Shown here in pieces: positions 53,264-61,094 of a stretch of 64,000 bases of DNA (positions are counted from its first letter, which is position 1; the number at the start of each line of letters is the position of its first letter). Origin of the DNA: Nocardiopsis dassonvillei subsp. dassonvillei DSM 43111 (lineage in GTDB: Bacteria; Actinomycetota; Actinomycetes; Streptosporangiales; Streptosporangiaceae). The notes beneath the pieces are model-generated. The model did no database searches. It saw nothing but the letters and a program-made list of their open reading frames with translations, and was not told the DNA's origin. The stretch lies in assembly GCF_000092985.1 (NCBI RefSeq), contig NC_014211.1:186001-250000 (forward strand). Direction: 5' to 3'. Position numbers and translations under genes: made by a program.

Positions 53264-54877
53264 GTGGGACTCAACCAGTGGACGGACAACCACGCGGACG
53301 ACGGACGCGGCGCCGACGGGCGGCCGACGCCACGGCACGGCCGCGCCTCGCTGCTGCGCCTGGCCGCCTGGTTCGAGGAGGCCGACCCGGACCGCGCCGA
53401 CGCCCTCGCCGCCGCCTCGTACGCCCTCCATCCGGCGCTCCACCTGGAGGGGAGGGTGGACGAGGGTGTCGCCGCGACCACCAGCTGGTGGCAGGCCGAC
53501 GCCGACCGCAGCACCGTCACCGAGCACCCGGGCGCCCGACCGCCCGAGCCGGTGAGCGACCACCGCGCCCAGCAGGCGCGCCTGCGCGACGCCGCCGAGT
53601 CCTCCGCCCACTGGCGCCGCGCCGGTGCCGCGCAGATCCGCTCCCTGCTGACCGAGCCCACGGGCCGCCGTGCCCGCCTGGACCTGTCCGGCGCCGGGAT
53701 GGAGGTCCTGATGGAACTCCTCACCGCGGCCCTGGGATCCGGCGACGCCAGCAGGCGCCCCACCTCCGCCGGGGACCTGGAGTTCGCGCTGCGCCTGCAC
53801 GTCGTCGCCGCGCCGGGCGCCGACGTCACCATCCGGGGCGAGGGCGGGGAGCTGACCCTGGAGGGGCTGCGCCTGCTGGTGACCCCCTACGAGCAGCACA
53901 GCCCCGGTGTCCTCGACCCGCTCCCGGAGGAGCCGGAGGAGGACGGGGCGGACCCCCTCGCGGCCGGTGCCCCGGAGGGAGGGGACGCTGCCCCGGAGGG
54001 GGAGGAGGCCTCCGCCGATTCCCGGACCCCCGTGGACCCGCTCGGCCCCGGGACCGACGAGGACCTCTCCGACCCGTCCGAAGAGCCGTCCGAGGACCCG
54101 CCGGCCCCCGCCGCCCCCGCCGCCTCCGTAAGCCCGGACGCCCCCGCTGACCCCGAGGCATCGGTGCTCGCCTCCGTTCCGACGGCTCCCGAGGACCCTG
54201 AGGCTCCGGCAGGCACGTCCGTGCCCGGCGGCTCCTTGCCCCCGTTCGATCCGCGGGTCCCTGGCGCACCTGAGAGTGCGCAGACCCCAGACGATCCGCT
54301 GGCCCCCGCCGACTCTCCGCACTCTGCCGTCGCGGACCGTTCGACGGGCCCGCAAGCCCCTGCTGGCACTGAGGCTCCAACGGCTTCCTCCGCCCCGACA
54401 GACACGAAGAACCCCGAGACCCCAGCGGCCCCTTTCGACCCTCGGCTCCCGACTGCCTCGGGCCGCTCGGCCAGCCCGGGCACCCCGTCCGCGCCGTTCG
54501 CTCCCCGCAACCCCTTCGCCCCGGCCGCCTCCGAGGACCCGGAGGCCGCACCGTCCCCGGCCGCACCCCGTACCCCCCAGACCCCGGCCGCGTCGACGGA
54601 ACCCCTCTTCCCCCAGCCCCCGACGGTCCCGCCGTACTCCGCGCACTCCGACGCCCCGCCCGCCCCGGAGATCCCCGGGACGCCCGCCGCCCCGTCCTAC
54701 GCGGACATCCTGGGGATCCCGGTCCCCTCCGCGACCCCGGAACCCTCCCCGGCCCCCGACGCGGCGCCCCGCCCCGAGGACACCGAACCCACGGGTAACC
54801 TCCCTGGACCGGACCCGCGAGCCCCCGGTCCGGACGACCTGTCCGCGAACCCGCCCGAGAAGCCATCGTGGGAGTGA
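53264..54877 (+). CDS. N-terminally truncated DUF2397 (TIGR02677) protein with long disordered tail
   Basis: A 537-aa protein. Residues ~20-215 match the C-terminal half of DUF2397/TIGR02677: GRASLLRLAAWFEEADPDRADALAAASYALHPALHLEG, SWWQADADRSTVTEHP, ARLDLSGAGMEVLMELLTAALG, ADVTIRGEGGELTLEGLRLLVTPY. The usual ~280-residue N-terminal half is missing, and the 190 bases upstream do not encode it. Residues ~216-537 are Pro/Ala/Ser/Glu-rich, with no family. DUF2397 is thought to act like the kleisin/JetA part of an SMC complex, so the loss is striking. Its own leaderless-type promoter suggests the short form is what the cell makes. The stop overlaps the next gene. Confidence 0.75.
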   Translation: MGLNQWTDNHADDGRGADGRPTPRHGRASLLRLAAWFEEADPDRADALAAASYALHPALHLEGRVDEGVAATTSWWQADADRSTVTEHPGARPPEPVSDHRAQQARLRDAAESSAHWRRAGAAQIRSLLTEPTGRRARLDLSGAGMEVLMELLTAALGSGDASRRPTSAGDLEFALRLHVVAAPGADVTIRGEGGELTLEGLRLLVTPYEQHSPGVLDPLPEEPEEDGADPLAAGAPEGGDAAPEGEEASADSRTPVDPLGPGTDEDLSDPSEEPSEDPPAPAAPAASVSPDAPADPEASVLASVPTAPEDPEAPAGTSVPGGSLPPFDPRVPGAPESAQTPDDPLAPADSPHSAVADRSTGPQAPAGTEAPTASSAPTDTKNPETPAAPFDPRLPTASGRSASPGTPSAPFAPRNPFAPAASEDPEAAPSPAAPRTPQTPAASTEPLFPQPPTVPPYSAHSDAPPAPEIPGTPAAPSYADILGIPVPSATPEPSPAPDAAPRPEDTEPTGNLPGPDPRAPGPDDLSANPPEKPSWE

Positions 54878-56271
54878 TGGAGACGGACACCTACAGCGAG
54901 GACGCCGCGCTCATCGGCGAACGCCAGGCCGCGGCCCGCGCCCTCCTGGCCCATCCCCTGCTCACCGAGCGCACCCACCCCGCCGAGTTCGCCCTCGTGC
55001 GCTCCCACACCGAGTGGCTCGTCCAGCGCTTCCAACGCGTGCTCGGCTACCGCCTGACCGTCGCCGAGGACCACGCCCGGCTGGTCAAACGCGGTCTCGT
55101 CACCGAGGTCGCGCGCCCCCTCGCGCGCGGGACCGGCGCCCCCTTCACCCCGCGCACGCACACCTACCTGGCGCTGTCCCTGGCCGTCCTGGTCGAGGAG
55201 CAAGGCCCCACCACCGTCCGCGGCCTGGCCGCGCGGGTCCGCTCCGCCGCGCACGAGGCCGGGGTCGACGCCGACCCCGAGCGCGGCCTCGCCGAGCGCC
55301 GCGCCTTCTGCGCCGCCCTGCTCCACCTGGTCTCGCTCGGCGCCCTCACCGAGGACTTCGGCACCATCGCCGACCACCGTGAGGACCCCTCCGCCGACGC
55401 GGAGCTGATCCCGCACACGCAGGTCCTGCGCTCGGTCGCCGTCCACCTGCCCCGCGCCTCCGACGACCCCGACTCCTTCCTCGCCGCCGCACGCGACACC
55501 GACCCCGACGGCGACCACCAGGGCGAGACCGCCCTGCGCAGGCTCCTCGCAGAGACCGCCGTCGTCTACCGCGAGGAGCTCCCCGACCGCCAGCGCGACC
55601 GCCTCGCCGCGCACCAGTGGCGGGCCGCAGCGGCGCTCGGCAACCTCCTGGGCTGCGACACCGAGGTCCGCGCCGAGGGCGTCGCCCTCGTGATGCCCGA
55701 CGAGGCGGGCGCCCGCCCCGCCTTCCCCTCCGACGACCCCGTCGGACAGGTCGCCCTGGCCCTGGTCCGCCACCTCTCCGGCCGCCTGCACCCCGGCCGC
55801 CCCGCCACCTCCGCCCCGGTCCCGGAGGAGGAGATGAACACCGCGCTGGAGGCCCTCTGCGGCGCGGACGCGCCCGCGCGGGCCGAGTGGGCCCGCACCG
55901 CGGGACCCGAGATCCCCGACCCCGGACGGCTCCGCGAGCGGGTCCTGGTCCTGCTGGCCGACCTCGGACTGCTGCGGGGCGCCCCCGGACGGTGGCGGCT
56001 CACCGCCGCGGCCGCCCGCTACGGGGCCGAAACGGACATCCGTGTCCCCCCGATCCAGGACAATGACGAAGACAGCCGGACACATCCCGACCCGGTGCGT
56101 GCCCCCGGCGACGACGAGGGCGAACCCGACGCTCCCGCCGACCCCCGCGGCGACCTGAGCCGGGTGGCGTCCGTGCTGCAAGCGGTGGCGAACGAGAAGG
56201 TGAGCGCGACCAGTGGTGACTCAGGAGACCAGCCAGGCCCCGGAAGCGGCGGCGGCGACGGGTCCGGCTGA
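54877..56271 (+). CDS. DUF2398 (TIGR02678) protein of an SMC-like cassette
   Basis: A 464-aa protein covering the full TIGR02678 family: AAARALLAHPLLTERTHPAEFALVRSHTEWLVQRFQRVLGYRL near the N-terminus, RTHTYLALSLAVLVEEQGPTTVRGLAARV, then ALRRLLAETAVVYREELPDRQ and a wHTH-like end (LVLLADLGLLRGAPGRWRLTAAAARYG). The last ~75 residues are a disordered acidic tail. By analogy with condensin-like systems it may be the MukE/JetB-type (KITE-like) partner of the SMC protein; this is inference. ATG 54877 (TGATG overlap) is chosen; GTG 54868 and 54874 are alternatives. It overlaps the next gene by 59 bases. Confidence 0.85.
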   Translation: METDTYSEDAALIGERQAAARALLAHPLLTERTHPAEFALVRSHTEWLVQRFQRVLGYRLTVAEDHARLVKRGLVTEVARPLARGTGAPFTPRTHTYLALSLAVLVEEQGPTTVRGLAARVRSAAHEAGVDADPERGLAERRAFCAALLHLVSLGALTEDFGTIADHREDPSADAELIPHTQVLRSVAVHLPRASDDPDSFLAAARDTDPDGDHQGETALRRLLAETAVVYREELPDRQRDRLAAHQWRAAAALGNLLGCDTEVRAEGVALVMPDEAGARPAFPSDDPVGQVALALVRHLSGRLHPGRPATSAPVPEEEMNTALEALCGADAPARAEWARTAGPEIPDPGRLRERVLVLLADLGLLRGAPGRWRLTAAAARYGAETDIRVPPIQDNDEDSRTHPDPVRAPGDDEGEPDAPADPRGDLSRVASVLQAVANEKVSATSGDSGDQPGPGSGGGDGSG

Positions 56272-59200
56272 TTCCGCCGGTACCGGCGCCTCCGGCGGCG
56301 TCCCCCGCTACCGGCTCGAACGTGCGGGCATCCGCAACGTCTGGCAGTACGACGACCACGTCCTGGACTTCGCCGAGGGGCGGCTGCTGCTGCGCGGCCG
56401 CAACGGCGCGGGCAAGTCCAAGGCGCTGGAGATGCTGCTCCCGTTCCTGCTCGACGGCGACGTGCGCCGCCTGGACACCACGGGCACCAACCGCACCAGC
56501 CTGCGCTGGCTCATGGCCGAGGACACGCGGCCCGGCCGCCTCCACGGTGCCGAGGATGACGGTCCCGACCTGCTCGGCGGCCCCGGCGCGGAGGACGCGT
56601 CCGAGGACGCCCCGCACGGCGCCGACGCCTCCGGCGACCCCGCGGAGGAGGAGTCCGGCCCCGCCACCCGGCTCGGTTACCTGTGGGTGGAGTTCACCAC
56701 CGAGCGCGGCGACCGCGGACTCGACGCCGCCGCCCGCTCCGGCAACGGCCGGGGGGCCTCCGCGCTGCTCGCCGGTACCGGTGCGAGCAGCGCCTCCGCC
56801 CTCCTCGCCGCCAGCGCGGCGGCCAGCGCCGCCGCCGGGTCCGACGCGGCGGCGCGGGAACCCGAGCCCCGAGACCCCGACGCCCCGCCCAGCCACCTGA
56901 CCCTGGGCGCCGCCGTCATGGCGGTCGGCGACTCCGACCCGCGGTGCGTGTTCTTCGTCACCGACCGCCGGGTCGGCCACGACCTCGAACTCGTCACCGA
57001 CGGCCGCCCCAAGCCCGTCGACCGCCTCCGCTCGGAGATCGGCGCCGACAACTGCTTCACCAGCCCCGTCCCCTACCGGGCCCGCGTGATGCACGACCTG
57101 TTCGGCATCGACGACTCCGTCCGCTACCGCAACCTCATCCACCTGCTCTACCGGCTGCGCCGCCCCACCATCGGCGACCGCCTGGAGGCCGGGGAACTCG
57201 TCGGCGTCCTGTCCGAGGCGCTGCCGCCCATGGACGAGACCGTCCTGGACGAGGTCGCCCGCAACATCGCCGACCTGGAGCGGGCCCGCTCGGACAAGGA
57301 CGCCCTCACCGAGGCCGGGGCGGGCGTCACCGCGTTCCTGGAGGACTACCGGGGCTACCTCGTCCACACCCTGCGCGCCCGGGCCGCCGAGGTGCGCGAG
57401 CAGATCGACGCCGCCGCGGACCGCACCGAGGAGACCGAGCGGCTGCGCGCCGAACTCGACGACCTCATCACGGCGGAGAGCCAGGTCTCCGAGGAACGCG
57501 ACCAGGCTCGCCGCACCCGCGACACCGCCCGGTCCGACGACATGACCCTCGCCGCGGCCCAGGGCGGCGCCGCCACGGCCACGGACGGCGAGCGCCGCGC
57601 CTACGACGCCGCCGTGGGCGCCTACATCCGCGCGGCCGAGGCCGCCTGGGTGGCCGCCGAGCACGCCGAACGGGTCGAACGCCACACCGTCGAGCGCATC
57701 GGCGAGGACACCGCCACGATCGAGCGCGCGCTCGACGTCCTGCGCCAGACCCACGCCGAGGCCGCGCGCGCCGCCTCCGCGGCGGGCATCGACCCCGGCG
57801 TCCTCGGCACCGTCCCCGACCCGGTCGCCACCGTCCACGCCCCCCGCGAGAGCACCACCCGGGTCGACCTGCGGGGACTGGAACAGGCCGTCGAGCGCGA
57901 ACCCGTCGAGGGCGTGGACCTGGACGCCCTGCGCGAACGCCTGGGCCGCCTCCACGACCGCCTCACCGGAGCCGCCGACCGCGCCGCCGACCGCGCCGAC
58001 CTGGCCGCCCGCCTGACCGGGCTCACCGCCGCCGAGGCCGCCGCCGACCGCCGCCTCGTCGCGCTGACCAGCGAGGCCGAGTCCGCCGACGCCGTGCTCG
58101 AACGCGCCCACCAGCGCGAGCAGGACGCCATCGCCCTCGTACGGCGCCAGAGCGCCGCCTACGCCGAGGGCGTCCGCGCCTGGTCCGCCCGGCTGCGCGA
58201 CTCCAGCCACGCGCACGCCCTGGGCGGGGCCATCCACGAGCTGGAGGGCAGCGTCGAACTGCCCATCGACGACGCCCTGCGCGTCCTGGACCCCGCGGTC
58301 CCCGGCAGGGTGGCCCGCCTGGCGCACGCCGCCGTGGACCCCCTCCTGGAGGAACTGCGCGCACGCCGTGACGTGGCCGTCGGGGAGGAGGGCCAGCTCT
58401 CCGGCGAACTCGCCGAACTGGCGGACCGGCGCACCAAGAACGCCGAGCACGCCCCCGAGCGCCCCGGATGGGCCACCTACCCGCGCCCCGAGGGGGACGG
58501 CGTCCCGCTCTACCTGGCCGTCGACTTCGCGGACGGGCTCAGCACGCGCGAGCAGGCCGGTCTGGAGGCCGCCCTGGAGGCCAGCGGACTGCTGGCGGGC
58601 TGGGTCCGCGCCGACGGCGCCCTGCACGACCCGACCACGCGCGACCTCATGGTCTCCCCGGTGCCGGTCCCCGCGCTCTCGCGCCCCGTCCGCGGCCGGA
58701 CGCTGCTCGACGTGCTCGTCCCGGCCGCCGGTCCCACCACCGGCCGCGGCGTCGACCCCGACACCCTGCGCGCCCTGCTCTCCTCCATCGCCCTGGACTC
58801 CGAGGCGGAGCGGGTCCGCGACCCCGAGGACGCCGAGGCCGAACCCCGCCACCGCAAGGACAGCCCAGGAGCCGTCGCCCTCTCCAGCGCCATGTCCCTG
58901 TCCGGCGGCTGGCGCCTGGGCGTGGCCTCCGGCGCCCACTACAAGAGCGAACCCGAGTACATCGGCGAGGCCGCCCGCAAACGCGCCCGCGACCGCACCA
59001 CCGCCAACACCGACAGGCGCATGGCGATCGCCGAGGCGCTGCTCGCCGAGGCGGGCGAGCGCCGCTGGGCCGTCGAGCACTCCTACGCCGAACTCCTGGA
59101 GGTCTCCCGAGACCTGCCCGACGCCGCCCCCCTGATCCGCGCCTGGGCCGTCCTGGAGACCGCCCGGGACGACGTGGCCGCCGCGCGCCGCGCCCACGAC

Positions 59201-60967
59201 GTGGCCCGCGACGCGGCCGAGGACTGCCGGGCCGAACTGCTCGACATCCGCGAGGGGCTGCGCCGCTCCTCCGTGGTGGAGGGCACCGGGGAGGGCGGAC
59301 CCGCGGAGGGGGAGAAGGACCTGCCCACCGCGCGCGCCGACCTGGACAGCGCCCTGCGCGCCCTGGACCACCTGCGCGTACTCATCGCCTCCGCGCTGCG
59401 CGACCTGGACGTCCTGGCCTGGGAGCTCGCCGACCACGAGCACCACGTCGCCGCCTGGCGGGCCGTCCGGGCCGACCGGGTGCTGGCCGAGGACGCCCGC
59501 GCCGCGGCGATCGACGACATGATCACCGTCCGCCGCCAGATCGAGCTCGGCGACCGGGCGCGGGGCGTGGCCGAAGAACAGCTCGACGCCGCCCGCGAGC
59601 AGGTCGGGGCCAGGGCCGAGGAGGCCGCCCAGCGGCTGCCCGAACTCGAACGCGACGCCCAGCGCGCCCGGGACGAACGGGTCAGCGCCGAGGCGCGCCT
59701 GGCCGCGGCCACGCGCGAGCGCGCCGAGCAGGTGAGCCGCGCGCTCGCGGCCGGGGACGGCCTGGTCTCCTCGCTCACCTGGACCGACGCGTCCGGAGCC
59801 GAGGCCCCCGACGCCGTGCTGCTGCGCGCCGCGGGACTGGGCGCGTGCGCCGAGGACGACGCGCCCCTGGCCGCCTACCTGGCCGCACGCGCCGAGACCG
59901 CTCCCCCCGGGCCCGACGCACGCCTCGCCCTGCTGGAGGCCTTCGTCATCGGGATGGAGGAGGGCCTGGCCGCCCCGGAGGGCGACGACGCGGCGGACGT
60001 ACCCCGGGTCGACGACAGCACGGTCCTGGCCAGCCGCGAGGACCTGGACCGGGTGCTCGCCTCGGCGGGCTGGACGCAGGTCCGCACCGAGATGAGCGAA
60101 CCCCGGGGCGTCAAGCGCCTCACGGTCCACGACGAGGACGGCGCGCACGACGTCACCGCCTACGCCGAACGGATCGCCGCAGCGGTCGCCGGGGCCGAGG
60201 AGAGCGTCGCGATCGCGGAGGAGGAGGCCTTCGAGCGGCACCTGCTCGGGGAGCTGGCCGGCCACCTGGCGCGTCAGGTCGAGGAGGCCAGGGCCCTCAT
60301 CGCCACCATGAACGACGTCCTCAAGGACGTCACCACCTCGGCCGGTCTGGGCGTGCGCCTGGACTGGCGGCTCGCCCCCGACGCGGGCGCGGACATCGAG
60401 GCGGTCGTGCCGCTCCTGGCCACCCCGGCCCGGGAGCGGACCCGCGTGCAGACGACCCGGCTGCGCGACGCGCTCCGGCGCTGCATCGAGGCCATCCGCC
60501 GCCTGGACCCCACCGCCACGGGGGGCGCGCAGCTGCGCGCGGCCCTGGACTACCGGTCCTGGTTCACCTTCACCGTGTACGTGACCGACGGCGCGGGCGA
60601 CGAACGGCGCCTGGGGCACCGCACGGCGCTCAGCCAGGGCGAGCAGCGCGTGGTGGCCTACCTGGTGCTGTTCGCGGCCGCCGCCGCGCACTTCGACGCC
60701 CTGGCGGCCCGGGCGCCGTGGGCGCCGAGGCTGATCCTGCTCGACGACGCCTTCGCCAAGGTCGACGAGCCCACGCACGGACGCCTGCTGGGCCTGCTGG
60801 TCGAACTGGACCTTGACTTCGTCCTGACCTCGGAACGGGTGTGGGGCTGCTTCGCCAGCGTCCCCAGCCTCAACATCTACGAGTGCCTGCGGGACCCGAA
60901 CGTGCCCGGGATCGCCACCCTGCACTTCACGTGGGACGGGAGCAGGAGGCGCCTGGTGGGGGTGTGA
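56213..60967 (+). CDS. TIGR02680-type SMC-like ATPase
   Basis: A 1584-aa ATPase, longer than most relatives. Walker A LLLRGRNGAGKSKALEMLLPFLLDG near residue 62, long coiled-coil-type regions in the middle (rich in Ala/Glu/Arg), ABC signature LSQGEQRVVAYLVLF near 1472, Walker B RLILLDDAFAKVDE near 1506. Ala/Gly-rich inserts occur near ~110-145 and ~175-230. In related systems (Wadjet/MksBEF-like) such a protein extrudes DNA loops to find and remove plasmids with a nuclease partner. GTG 56213 overlaps the DUF2398 gene, so the two are translationally coupled. Activity is untested and the nuclease partner is missing here. Confidence 0.88.
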   Translation: MVTQETSQAPEAAAATGPADSAGTGASGGVPRYRLERAGIRNVWQYDDHVLDFAEGRLLLRGRNGAGKSKALEMLLPFLLDGDVRRLDTTGTNRTSLRWLMAEDTRPGRLHGAEDDGPDLLGGPGAEDASEDAPHGADASGDPAEEESGPATRLGYLWVEFTTERGDRGLDAAARSGNGRGASALLAGTGASSASALLAASAAASAAAGSDAAAREPEPRDPDAPPSHLTLGAAVMAVGDSDPRCVFFVTDRRVGHDLELVTDGRPKPVDRLRSEIGADNCFTSPVPYRARVMHDLFGIDDSVRYRNLIHLLYRLRRPTIGDRLEAGELVGVLSEALPPMDETVLDEVARNIADLERARSDKDALTEAGAGVTAFLEDYRGYLVHTLRARAAEVREQIDAAADRTEETERLRAELDDLITAESQVSEERDQARRTRDTARSDDMTLAAAQGGAATATDGERRAYDAAVGAYIRAAEAAWVAAEHAERVERHTVERIGEDTATIERALDVLRQTHAEAARAASAAGIDPGVLGTVPDPVATVHAPRESTTRVDLRGLEQAVEREPVEGVDLDALRERLGRLHDRLTGAADRAADRADLAARLTGLTAAEAAADRRLVALTSEAESADAVLERAHQREQDAIALVRRQSAAYAEGVRAWSARLRDSSHAHALGGAIHELEGSVELPIDDALRVLDPAVPGRVARLAHAAVDPLLEELRARRDVAVGEEGQLSGELAELADRRTKNAEHAPERPGWATYPRPEGDGVPLYLAVDFADGLSTREQAGLEAALEASGLLAGWVRADGALHDPTTRDLMVSPVPVPALSRPVRGRTLLDVLVPAAGPTTGRGVDPDTLRALLSSIALDSEAERVRDPEDAEAEPRHRKDSPGAVALSSAMSLSGGWRLGVASGAHYKSEPEYIGEAARKRARDRTTANTDRRMAIAEALLAEAGERRWAVEHSYAELLEVSRDLPDAAPLIRAWAVLETARDDVAAARRAHDVARDAAEDCRAELLDIREGLRRSSVVEGTGEGGPAEGEKDLPTARADLDSALRALDHLRVLIASALRDLDVLAWELADHEHHVAAWRAVRADRVLAEDARAAAIDDMITVRRQIELGDRARGVAEEQLDAAREQVGARAEEAAQRLPELERDAQRARDERVSAEARLAAATRERAEQVSRALAAGDGLVSSLTWTDASGAEAPDAVLLRAAGLGACAEDDAPLAAYLAARAETAPPGPDARLALLEAFVIGMEEGLAAPEGDDAADVPRVDDSTVLASREDLDRVLASAGWTQVRTEMSEPRGVKRLTVHDEDGAHDVTAYAERIAAAVAGAEESVAIAEEEAFERHLLGELAGHLARQVEEARALIATMNDVLKDVTTSAGLGVRLDWRLAPDAGADIEAVVPLLATPARERTRVQTTRLRDALRRCIEAIRRLDPTATGGAQLRAALDYRSWFTFTVYVTDGAGDERRLGHRTALSQGEQRVVAYLVLFAAAAAHFDALAARAPWAPRLILLDDAFAKVDEPTHGRLLGLLVELDLDFVLTSERVWGCFASVPSLNIYECLRDPNVPGIATLHFTWDGSRRRLVGV

Positions 60968-61052
60968 GGGGGGCCGCGCCGGGGGAGGAGGCCAGTCGGC
61001 CCCTCCCGCGGCGGAGACCGGCGTTCGGCGAGTGCTTCCTCCCGTCCTGTCC

Positions 61053-61058
61053 TAGTCT
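61053..61058 (+). promoter_or_regulatory. -10 element upstream of the separate ATPase gene
   Basis: TAGTCT lies 36 bases before GTG 61095, giving a short leader; the 127-base gap after the SMC-like gene with this element suggests independent transcription. Confidence 0.35.
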
Positions 61059-61094
61059 GCTTGTGCGGAGACGACACGTGAACGGGGTGACGAA

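Noticed and set aside
56000-60925. 1641-codon minus-strand open frame opposite the SMC-like gene
   Set aside because: Arises from high third-position GC on the plus strand; no family features, while the plus strand has all ATPase motifs.
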